From Ptiloglossa arizonensis (Eukaryota; Arthropoda; Insecta; Hymenoptera; Colletidae), in contig NW_027478599.1 in assembly GCF_051014685.1 (NCBI RefSeq), positions 496,001 to 560,000 of the forward strand: DNA of 64,000 bases, read 5' to 3'. A program made the position numbers and the translations under genes. Within the stretch, counting starts at the first letter, position 1. Every line of letters starts with the position of its first letter. The notes beneath the pieces were generated by a model. It made no database searches, was not told the origin of the DNA, and saw only the letters and a list, made by a program, of their open reading frames with translations. Below are positions 22,863-34,140 of this stretch, piece after piece.

Positions 22863-25692
22863 TGCCTGCTCAACCATTTCTTGGCTTCAAACTCCCATAT
22901 CTCGCGAACGGATTGATCTAACCCAAAAATTCCTATTGCATCTGAAAGTCGAAACTCGCCCGATTACAACGGTATGTGTATTCTTTCCCTAGGCCATTCT
23001 GGTTAAGCGTTTGGTGCAGCGGAATTGCGAAAAATTTTTTGACTTCTCAACCATTTCTTGGCTTCAAAGTCCCATACCTCGAGAACGGATTGACCTAACC
23101 CAAAAATTGCTATTGTACCTGAAAGTAGAAACTCGTCCGATTACAACGGTATGGGTATTTTTTCCGTAGGCCATTCTGGTTAAGCGTTTGGAGCAGCAGA
23201 ATTGCGAAAAATTTGTTGTCTTCTCAACCATTTCTTAGCTTCAAAGTCCCATATCTCGCGAACGGATTGACCTAACCCAAAAATTCCTATTGTAACTGAA
23301 AGTAGAAACTCGCCCGATTAGAAAGGTATGGGTATTTTTTCCCTAGGTCATTCTGGTTAAGCGTTTGGAGCAGCAGAAGTGCGAAAAATTTGTTGTCTTC
23401 TCAACAATTTCGTAGCTTCAAACTCCCATATCTCGCGAACGGATTAACCTAACCCAAAAATTGCTATTGTACCTGAAAGTAGAAACTCGTCCGATTACAA
23501 CGGTATGGGTATTTTTTCCGTAGGCCATTCTGGTTAAGCGTTTGGAGCAGCAGAAGTGCGAAAAATTTGTTGTCTTCTCAACCATTTCTTAGCTTCAAAG
23601 TCCCATATCTCGCGAACGGATTGACCTAACACAAAAATTCCTATTGCATCAGAAAGTAGAATCTCGCCCGATTAAAACGGTGTGTGTATTTTTTCCCTAG
23701 GCCATTCCGGTTAAGCGTTTGGAGCAGCAGAAGTGCGAAAAATTTTTTGCCTCCTCAACCATTTCTTGGCTTCAAACTCCCATATCTCGCGAACGGATTG
23801 ACCTAACCCAAAAATTGCTATTGTACCTGAAAGTAGAAACTCGTCCGATTACAACGGTATGGGTATTTTTTCCGTAGGCCATTCTGGTTAAGCGTTTGGA
23901 GCAGCAGAATTGCGAAAAATTTGTTGTCTTCTCAACCATTTCTTAGCTTCAAAGTCCCATATCTCGCGAACGGATTGACCTAACCCAAAAATTCCTATTG
24001 TAACTGAAAGTAGAAACTCGCCCGATTAGAAAGGTATGGGTATTTTTTCCCTAGGTCATTCTGGTTAAGCGTTTGGAGCAGCAGAAGTGCGAAAAATTTG
24101 TTGTCTTCTCAACAATTTCGTAGCTTCAAACTCCCATATCTCGCGAACGGATTAACCTAACCCAAAAATTGCTATTGTACCTGAAAGTAGAAACTCGTCC
24201 GATTACAACGGTATGGGTATTTTTTCCGTAGGCCATTCTGGTTAAGCGTTTGGAGCAGCAGAAGTGCGAAAAATTTGTTGTCTTCTCAACCATTTCTTAG
24301 CTTCAAAGTCCCATATCTCGCGAACGGATTGACCTAACACAAAAATTCCTATTGCATCAGAAAGTAGAATCTCGCCCGATTAAAACGGTGTGTGTATTTT
24401 TTCCCTAGGCCATTCCGGTTAAGCGTTTGGAGCAGCAGAAGTGCGAAAAATTTTTTGCCTCCTCAACCATTTCTTGGCTTCAAACTCCCATATCTCGCGA
24501 ACGGATTGACCTAACCCAAAAATTCCTATTGCATCTGAAAGTAGAAGCTCGCCCGATTACAGCGGTATGTGAATTTTTTCCCTAGGCCATTCTGGTTAAG
24601 CGATTGGAGCAGCAGAAGTGCGAAAAATTTGTTGTCTTGTCAACCATTTCTTAGCTTCAAAGTCCCATATCTCGAGAACGGATTGACCTAACCCAAAAAT
24701 TGCTATTGTAACTGAAAGTAGAAGTTCGTCCGATTACAACGGTATGTGTATTTTTTCCCTAGGCCATTCTGGTTAAGCGTTTGGAGCAGCAGAAGTGCGA
24801 AAAATTTGTTGTCTTCTCAACCATTTCTTAGCTTCAAAGTCCCATATCTCGCGAACGGATTGACCTAACCCAAAAATTCCTATTGTAACTGAAAGTAGAA
24901 ACTCGCCCGATTAGAACGGTATGTGTATTTTTTCCCTAGCCCATTCTGCTTACGCGATTGGAGCAGCAGAAGTGCGAAAAGTTTGTTGTCTTGTCAACCA
25001 TTTCTTAGCTTCAAACTCCCATATCTCGCGAACGGATTAACCTAACCCAAAACTTCCTATTGCATCTGAAAGTAGAAAATCGCCCGATTACAACGGTAAG
25101 TGTATTTTTTCCCTGGGCCATTCTGGTTAAGCGTTTGGAGCCGCAGAATTGCGAAAAATTTTTTGCCTTCTCATTCATTTCTTGGCTTCAAACTCTCATA
25201 TCTCGCGAACGGATTGACCTAACCCAAAAATTCCTATTGCATCTGAAAGTAGAAACTCGCCCGATTACAGCGGCATGTGTATTTTTTCCCTAGGCCATTC
25301 TGGTTAAGCGTTTGGGGCAGCAGAAGTGCGAAAAATTAGTTGTCTTCTCAACCATTTCGTAGCTTCAAATTCCCATATCTCGCGAACGGATTGACCTAAC
25401 CCAAAAATTCCTATTGCATCTGAAAGTAGAAACTCGTCCGATTACAACGGTATGGGTATTTTTTCCCCAGGCCATTCTGGTTAAGCGTTTGGAGCAGCAG
25501 AAGTGCGAAAAATTAGTTGTTTTCTCAACCATTTCTTAGCTTCAAAGTCCCATATCTCGCGAGCGGATTGACCTAACCCAAAAATTCATATTGCATCTGA
25601 AAGTAGAAACTCGCCCGATTACAACGGTATGTGTATTTTTCCCTAGGCCATTCTGGTTAAGCGTTTGGAGCAGCAGAAGTGCGAAAAATTTT
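22863..25692 (+). repeat. HOR unit U4, 16 monomers (tandem 4-monomer gain)
   Basis: 2,830 bp. The four monomers at about 23101-23808 are repeated at 23809-24516, an exact 708-bp step: CAAAAATTGCTATTGTACC occurs at 23101 and again at 23809. The junction lies between CGCGAAC (about 23791) and the G at 23817. The two 708-bp copies look the same by eye. Confidence 0.87.
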
Positions 25693-27814
25693 TGCCTGCT
25701 CAACCATTTCTTGGCTTCAAACTCCCATATCTCGCGAACGGATTGATCTAACCCAAAAATTCCTATTGCATCTGAAAGTCGAAACTCGCCCGATTACAAC
25801 GGTATGTGTATTCTTTCCCTAGGCCATTCTGGTTAAGCGTTTGGTGCAGCGGAATTGCGAAAAATTTTTTGACTTCTCAACCATTTCTTGGCTTCAAAGT
25901 CCCATACCTCGAGAACGGATTGACCTAACCCAAAAATTGCTATTGTACCTGAAAGTAGAAACTCGTCCGATTACAACGGTATGGGTATTTTTTCCGTAGG
26001 CCATTCTGGTTAAGCGTTTGGAGCAGCAGAATTGCGAAAAATTTGTTGTCTTCTCAACCATTTCTTAGCTTCAAAGTCCCATATCTCGCGAACGGATTGA
26101 CCTAACCCAAAAATTCCTATTGTAACTGAAAGTAGAAACTCGCCCGATTAGAAAGGTATGGGTATTTTTTCCCTAGGTCATTCTGGTTAAGCGTTTGGAG
26201 CAGCAGAAGTGCGAAAAATTTGTTGTCTTCTCAACAATTTCGTAGCTTCAAACTCCCATATCTCGCGAACGGATTAACCTAACCCAAAAATTGCTATTGT
26301 ACCTGAAAGTAGAAACTCGTCCGATTACAACGGTATGGGTATTTTTTCCGTAGGCCATTCTGGTTAAGCGTTTGGAGCAGCAGAAGTGCGAAAAATTTGT
26401 TGTCTTCTCAACCATTTCTTAGCTTCAAAGTCCCATATCTCGCGAACGGATTGACCTAACACAAAAATTCCTATTGCATCAGAAAGTAGAATCTCGCCCG
26501 ATTAAAACGGTGTGTGTATTTTTTCCCTAGGCCATTCCGGTTAAGCGTTTGGAGCAGCAGAAGTGCGAAAAATTTTTTGCCTCCTCAACCATTTCTTGGC
26601 TTCAAACTCCCATATCTCGCGAACGGATTGACCTAACCCAAAAATTCCTATTGCATCTGAAAGTAGAAGCTCGCCCGATTACAGCGGTATGTGAATTTTT
26701 TCCCTAGGCCATTCTGGTTAAGCGATTGGAGCAGCAGAAGTGCGAAAAATTTGTTGTCTTGTCAACCATTTCTTAGCTTCAAAGTCCCATATCTCGAGAA
26801 CGGATTGACCTAACCCAAAAATTGCTATTGTAACTGAAAGTAGAAGTTCGTCCGATTACAACGGTATGTGTATTTTTTCCCTAGGCCATTCTGGTTAAGC
26901 GTTTGGAGCAGCAGAATTGCGAAAAATTTGTTGTCTTCTCAACCATTTCTTAGCTTCAAAGTCCCATATCTCGCGAACGGATTGACCTAACCCAAAAATT
27001 CCTATTGTAACTGAAAGTAGAAACTCGCCCGATTAGAACGGTATGTGTATTTTTTCCCTAGCCCATTCTGCTTACGCGATTGGAGCAGCAGAAGTGCGAA
27101 AAGTTTGTTGTCTTGTCAACCATTTCTTAGCTTCAAACTCCCATATCTCGCGAACGGATTAACCTAACCCAAAACTTCCTATTGCATCTGAAAGTAGAAA
27201 ATCGCCCGATTACAACGGTAAGTGTATTTTTTCCCTGGGCCATTCTGGTTAAGCGTTTGGAGCCGCAGAATTGCGAAAAATTTTTTGCCTTCTCATTCAT
27301 TTCTTGGCTTCAAACTCTCATATCTCGCGAACGGATTGACCTAACCCAAAAATTCCTATTGCATCTGAAAGTAGAAACTCGCCCGATTACAGCGGCATGT
27401 GTATTTTTTCCCTAGGCCATTCTGGTTAAGCGTTTGGGGCAGCAGAAGTGCGAAAAATTAGTTGTCTTCTCAACCATTTCGTAGCTTCAAATTCCCATAT
27501 CTCGCGAACGGATTGACCTAACCCAAAAATTCCTATTGCGTCTGAAAGTAGAAACTCGTCCGATTACAACGGTATGGGTATTTTTTCCCCAGGCCATTCT
27601 GGTTAAGCGTTTGGAGCAGCAGAAGTGCGAAAAATTAGTTGTTTTCTCAACCATTTCTTAGCTTCAAAGTCCCATATCTCGCGAGCGGATTGACCTAACC
27701 CAAAAATTCATATTGCATCTGAAAGTAGAAACTCGCCCGATTACAACGGTATGTGTATTTTTCCCTAGGCCATTCTGGTTAAGCGTTTGGAGCAGCAGAA
27801 GTGCGAAAAATTTT
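25693..27814 (+). repeat. HOR unit U5, 12 monomers (standard form)
   Basis: 2,122 bp, the same monomer order as U2. The visible differences are few; for example one monomer reads CAGAATTGCG near 26910 where U2 reads CAGAAGTGCG. Confidence 0.85.
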
Positions 27815-30389
27815 TGCCTGCTCAACCATTTCTTGGCTTCAAACTCCCATATCTCGCGAACGGATTGATCTAACCCAAAAATTCCTATTGCATCTGAAAG
27901 TCGAAACTCGCCCGATTACAACGGTATGTGTATTCTTTCCCTAGGCCATTCTGGTTAAGCGTTTGGTGCAGCGGAATTGCGAAAAATTTTTTGACTTCTC
28001 AACCATTTCTTGGCTTCAAAGTCCCATACCTCGAGAACGGATTGACCTAACCCAAAAATTGCTATTGTACCTGAAAGTAGAAACTCGTCCGATTACAACG
28101 GTATGGGTATTTTTTCCGTAGGCCATTCTGGTTAAGCGTTTGGAGCAGCAGAATTGCGAAAAATTTGTTGTCTTCTCAACCATTTCTTAGCTTCAAAGTC
28201 CCATATCTCGCGAACGGATTGACCTAACCCAAAAATTCCTATTGTAACTGAAAGTAGAAACTCGCCCGATTAGAAAGGTATGGGTATTTTTTCCCTAGGT
28301 CATTCTGGTTAAGCGTTTGGAGCAGCAGAAGTGCGAAAAATTTGTTGTCTTCTCAACAATTTCGTAGCTTCAAACTCCCATATCTCGCGAACGGATTAAC
28401 CTAACCCAAAAATTGCTATTGTACCTGAAAGTAGAAACTCGTCCGATTACAACGGTATGGGTATTTTTTCCGTAGGCCATTCTGGTTAAGCGTTTGGAGC
28501 AGCAGAAGTGCGAAAAATTTGTTGTCTTCTCAACCATTTCTTAGCTTCAAAGTCCCATATCTCGCGAACGGATTGACCTAACACAAAAATTCCTATTGCA
28601 TCAGAAAGTAGAATCTCGCCCGATTAAAACGGTGTGTGTATTTTTTCCCTAGGCCATTCCGGTTAAGCGTTTGGAGCAGCAGAAGTGCGAAAAATTTTTT
28701 GCCTCCTCAACCATTTCTTGGCTTCAAACTCCCATATCTCGCGAACGGATTGACCTAACCCAAAAATTCCTATTGCATCTGAAAGTAGAAGCTCGCCCGA
28801 TTACAGCGGTATGTGAATTTTTTCCCTAGGCCATTCTGGTTAAGCGATTGGAGCAGCAGAAGTGCGAAAAATTTGTTGTCTTGTCAACCATTTCTTAGCT
28901 TCAAAGTCCCATATCTCGAGAACGGATTGACCTAACCCAAAAATTGCTATTGTAACTGAAAGTAGAAGTTCGTCCGATTACAACGGTATGGGTATTTTTT
29001 CCCTAGGACATTCTGGTTAAGCGTTTGGAGCAGCAGAAGTGCGAAAAATTTGTTGTTTTCTCAACCATTTCTTAGCTTCAAAGTCCCATAACTCGCGAAC
29101 GGATTGACCTAACCCAAAAATTCCTATTGTAACTGAAAGTAGAAACTCGCCCGAGTACAACGGTATGTGTATTTTTTCCCTAGGCCATTCTGGTTAAGCG
29201 TTTGGGGCAGCAGAAGTGCGAAAAATTTGTTGTTTTCTCAACCATTTCTTAGCTTCAAAGTCCCATATCTCGCGAGCGGATTGACCTAACCCAAAAATTC
29301 CTATTGCATCTGAAAGTAGAAACTCGCCCGATTACAACGGTGTGTGTATTTTTTCCCTAGGCCATTCTGGTTAAGCGTTTGGAGCAGCAGAATTGCGAAA
29401 AATTTTTTGCCTTCTCAACCATTTCTTGGCTTCAAACTCCCATATCTCGCGAACGGATTGACCTAACCCAAAAATTCCTATTGCATCTGAAAGTAGAAGC
29501 TCGCCCGATTACAGCGGTATGTGAATTTTTTCCCTAGGCCATTCTGGTTAAGCGATTGGAGCAGCAGAAGTGCGAAAAATTTGTTGTCTTGTCAACCATT
29601 TCTTAGCTTCAAAGTCCCATATCTCGCGAACGGATTGACCTAACCCAAAAATTCCTGTTGCGTCTGAAATTAGAAACTCGCCCGATTACAACGGTATGTG
29701 TATTTTTTCCCTAGGCCATTCTGGTTAAGCGTTTGGAGCAGCAGAAGTGCGAAAAATTTGTTGTCTTCTCAACCATTTCTTAGCTTCAAAGTCCCATATC
29801 TCGCGAACGGATTGACCTAACCCAAAAATTCCTATTGTAACTGAAAGTAGAAACTCGCCCGATTAGAACGGTATATGTATTTTTTCCCTAGCCCATTCTG
29901 CTTACGCGATTGGAGCAGCAGAAGTGCGAAAAGTTTGTTGTCTTGTCAACCATTTCTTAGCTTCAAACTCCCATATCTCGCGAACGGATTAACCTAACCC
30001 AAAACTTTCTATTGCATCTGAAAGTAGAAAATCGCCCGATTACAACGGTAAGTGTATTTTTTCCCTGGGCCATTCTGGTTAAGCGTTTGGAGCCGCAGAA
30101 TTGCGAAAAATTTTTTGCCTTCTCATTCATTTCTTGGCTTCAAACTCTCATATCTCGCGAACGGATTGACCTAACCCAAAAATTCCTATTGCATCTGAAA
30201 GTAGAAACTCGCCCGATTACAGCGGTATGTGTATTTTTTCCCTAGGCCATTCTGGTTAAGCGTTTGGGGCAGCAGAAGTGCGAAAAATTAGATGTCTTCT
30301 CAACCATTTCGTAGCTTCAAATTCCCATATCTCGCGAACGGATTGACCTAACCCAAAAATTCCTATTGCATCTGAAAGTAGAAACTCGC
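27815..30389 (+). repeat. HOR unit U6, long form, incomplete at its right end
   Basis: From one CTGCTTACGC marker (27068) to the next (29898) is 2,830 bp, 16 monomers. The four extra monomers (about 28985-29690) carry GGACATTCTGG, CCCATAACTCGCG, CCCGAGTACAACGG and CTGTTGCGTCTGAAATTAG. They match 33235-33940 and part of U0. After the class-B monomer at 30012 the unit loses the CGGCATG state and leaves the HOR near 30389. Confidence 0.8.
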
Positions 30390-33300
30390 CCGATTACAAC
30401 GGTATGTGTATTTTTTCCCTAGGCCATTCTGGTTAAGCGTTTGGGGCAGCAGAAGTGCGAAAAATTTGTTGTTTTCTCAACCATTTCTTAGCTTCAAAGT
30501 CCCATATCTCGCGAACGGATTAACCTAACCCAAAAATTCCTATTGCATCTGAAAGTAGAAACTCGCCCGATTACAACGGTAAGTGTATTTTTTCCCTGGG
30601 CCATTCTGGTTAAGCGTTTGGAGCCGCAGAATTGCGAAAAATTTTTTGCCTTCTCATTCATTTTTTGGCTTCAAACTCTCATATCTCGCGAACGAATTGA
30701 CCTAACCCAAAAATTCCTATTGCATCTGAGAGTAGAAACTCGCCCGATTACAGCGGTATGTGTATTTTTTCCCTAGGCCATTCTCGTTAAGCGTTTGGGG
30801 CAGCAGAAGTGCGAAAAATTTGTTGTTTTCTCAACCATTTCTTAGCTTCAAAGTCCCATATCTCGCGAGCGGATTGACCTAACCCAAAAATTCCTATTGC
30901 ATCTGAAAGTAGAAACTCGCCCGATTACAACGGTAAGTGTATTTTTTCCCTGGGCCATTCTGGTTAAGCGTTTGGAGCCGCAGAATTGCGAAAAATTTTT
31001 TGCCTTCTCATTCATTTTTTGGCTTCAAACTCTCATATCTCGCGAACGGATTGACCTAACCCAAAAATTCCTATTGTAATTTAAAAGTAGAAACTTGTCC
31101 GATTACAACGGTATGGGTATTTTTTCCGTAGGCCATTCTGGTTAAGCGTTTGGAGCAGCAGAAGTGCGAAAAATTTGTTGTCTTCTCAACCATTTCTTAG
31201 CTTCAAAGTCCCATATCTCGCGAACGGATTGACCTAACCCAAAAATTCCTATTGTATCTGAAAGTAGAAACTCGTCCGATTACAACGGTATGGATATTTT
31301 TCCCTAGGCCATTCTGGTTAAGCGTTTGGAGCAGCAGAAGTGCGAAAAATTTGTTGTCTTCTCAACCATTTCGTAGCTTCATACTCCCATATCTCGCGAA
31401 CGGATTAACCTAACCCAAAAATTCCTATTGCATCTGAAAGTAGAACCTCGCCCGTTTACAACGGTAAGTGTATTTTTTCCCTGGGCCATTCTGGTTAAGC
31501 GTTTGGAGCCGCAGAATTGCGAAAAATTTTTTGCCTTCTCATTCATTTTTTGGCTTCAAACTCTCATATCTCGCGAACGAATTGACCTAACCCAAAAATT
31601 CCTATTGCATCTGAAAGTAGAAACTCGCCTGATTACAGCGGTATGTGTATTTTTTCCCTAGGCCATTCTGGTTAAGCGTTTGGGGCAGCAGAAGTGCGAA
31701 AAATTTGTTGTTTTCTCAACCATTTCTTAGCTTCAAAGTCCCATATCTCGCGAGCGGATTGACCTAACCCAAAAATTCCTATTGCATCTGAAAGTGGAAA
31801 CTCGCCCGATTACAACGGTGTTTGTATTTTTTCCCTAGGCCATTCAGGTTAAGCGTTTGGAGCAGCAGAAGTGCGAAAAATTTTTTGCCTTCTCAACCAT
31901 TTCTTGGCTTCAAACTCCCATATCTTGCGAACGGATTGACCTAACCCAAAAATTCCTGTTGCGTCTGAAATTAGAAACTCGCCCGATTACAACGGTATGT
32001 GTATTTTTTCCCCAGGCCATTCTGGTTAAGCGTTTGGAGCAGCAGAAGTGCGAAAAATGAGTTGTTTTCTCAACCATTTCTTAGCTTCAAAGTCCCATAT
32101 CTCGTGAGCGGATTGACCTAACCCAAAAATTCATATTGCATCTGAAAGTAGAAACTCGCCCGATTACAACGGTATGTGTATTTTTCCCTAGGCCATTCTG
32201 GTTAAGCGTTTGGAGCAGCAGAAGTGCGAAAAATTTTTGCCTTCTCAACCATTTCTTGGCTTCAAACTCCCATATCTCGCGAACGGATTGACCTAACCCA
32301 AAAATTCCTATTGCATCTGAAAGTCGAAACTCGCCCGATTACAACGGTATGTGTATTCTTTCCCTAGGCCATTCTGGTTAAGCGTTTGGTGCAGCGGAAT
32401 TGCGAAAAATTTTTTGACTTCTCAACCATTTCTTGGCTTCAATCTCCCATATCTTGCGAACGGATTGACCTAACCAAAAAATTCCTATTGCATCTGAATG
32501 TAGAAACTCGCCCGATTACACCGGTATGTGTATTTTTTCCCAAGGCCATTCTGGTTAAGCGATTGGAGCAGCAGAAGTGCGACAAATTTGTTGTCTTCTC
32601 AACCATTTCTTAGCTTCAAAGTCCCATACCTCGAGAACGGATAGACCTAACCTAAAAATTGCTATTGTACCTGAAAGTAGAAACTCGTCCGATTACAACG
32701 GTATTGGTATTTTTTCCGTAGGCCATTCTGGTTAAGCGTTTGGAGCAGCAGAATTGCGAAAAATTTGTTGTCTTCTCAACCATTTCTTAGCTTCAAAGTC
32801 CCATATCTCGCGAGCGGATTGACCTAACCCAAAAATTCCTATTGCATCTGAAAGTAGAATCTCGCCCGATTACAACGGTGTGTGTATTTTTTCCCTAGGC
32901 CATTCCGGTTAAGCGTTTGGAGCAGCAGAAGTGCGAAAAATTTTTTGCCTTCTCAACCATTTCTTGGCTTCAAACTCCCATATCCCGCGAACGGATTGAC
33001 CTAACCCAAAAATTCCTATTGCATCTGAAAGTAGAAGCTCGCCCGATTACAGCGGTATGTGAATTTTTTCCCTAGGCCATTCTGGTTAAGCGATTGGAGC
33101 AGCAGAAGTGCGAAAAATTTGTTGTCTTGTCAACCATTTCTTAGCTTCAAAGTCCCATATCTCGAGAACGGATTGACCTAACCCAAAAATTGCTATTGTA
33201 ACTGAAAGTAGAAGTTCGTCCGATTACAACGGTATGGGTATTTTTTCCCTAGGACATTCTGGTTAAGCGTTTGGAGCAGCAGAAGTGCGAAAAATTTGTT

Positions 33301-34140
33301 GTTTTCTCAACCATTTCTTAGCTTCAAAGTCCCATAACTCGCGAACGGATTGACCTAACCCAAAAATTCCTATTGTAACTGAAAGTAGAAACTCGCCCGA
33401 GTACAACGGTATGTGTATTTTTTCCCTAGGCCATTCTGGTTAAGCGTTTGGGGCAGCAGAAGTGCGAAATATTTGTTGTTTTCTCAACCATTTCTTAGCT
33501 TCAAAGTCCCATATCTCGCGAGCGGATTGACCTAACCCAAAAATTCCTATTGCATCTGAAAGTAGAAACTCGCCCGATTACAACGGTGTGTGTATTTTTT
33601 CCCTAGGCCATTCTGGTTAAGCGTTTGGAGCAGCAGAATTGCGAAAAATTTTTTGCCTTCTCAACCATTTCTTGGCTTCAAACTCCCATATCTCGCGAAC
33701 GGATTGACCTAACCCAAAAATTCCTATTGCATCTGAAAGTAGAAGCTCGCCCGATTACAGCGGTATGTGAATTTTTTCCCTAGGCCATTCTGGTTAAGCG
33801 ATTGGAGCAGCAGAAGTGCGAAAAATTTGTTGTCTTGTCAACCATTTCTTAGCTTCAAAGTCCCATATCTCGCGAACGGATTGACCTAACCCAAAAATTC
33901 CTGTTGCGTCTGAAATTAGAAACTCGCCCGATTACAACGGTGTGTGTATTTTTTCCCTGGGCCATTCTGGTTAAGCGTTTGGAGCCGCAGAATTGCGAAA
34001 AATTTTTTGCCTTCTCATTCATTTCTTGGCTTCAAACTCTCATATCTCGCGAACGGATTGACCTAACCCAAAAATTCCTATTGCATCTGAAAGTAGAAAC
34101 TCGCCCGATTACAGCGGTATGTGTATTTTTTCCCTAGGCC
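30390..34140 (+). repeat. Mosaic rich in class-B monomers
   Basis: Class-B monomers (GGTAAGTG, CCCTGGG, GAGCCGCAGAATTGCG, CTCATTCATT) start their marker near 30048, 30579, 30933 and 31464, steps of 3, 2 and 3 monomers. 31280-31826 matches 3340 onward. 32129 carries the ATTCATATTGC cassette, followed by a class-C monomer and GCGACAAATTTG (about 32579) as at 11.3-11.7 kb. 33235-33940 repeats the long-form insert of unit U6. No non-satellite sequence was seen. Confidence 0.75.

Larger units (their letters stand above)
14816..30389 (+). repeat. 12-monomer HOR field (~15.6 kb) with 9-, 10-, 12-, 13- and 16-monomer size variants
   Basis: Three independent rare markers give the same unit sizes. TGCCTGCTC lies at 15083, 17383, 19150, 21272, 22863, 25693 and 27815. 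CGGCATGTG lies at 16961, 18728, 20850, 22441, 25271 and 27393. CTGCTTACGC lies at 16636, 18403, 20525, 24946, 27068 and 29898. Intervals are 2300, 1767, 2122, 1591, 2830 and 2122 bp, i.e. 13, 10, 12, 9, 16 and 12 monomers. Units are close to identical outside the gained or lost monomers. The field starts where CTCGTCC plus CCCCAGG begins (14816). It ends where CTCGCCC replaces CTCGTCC (about 30389). Confidence 0.9.
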
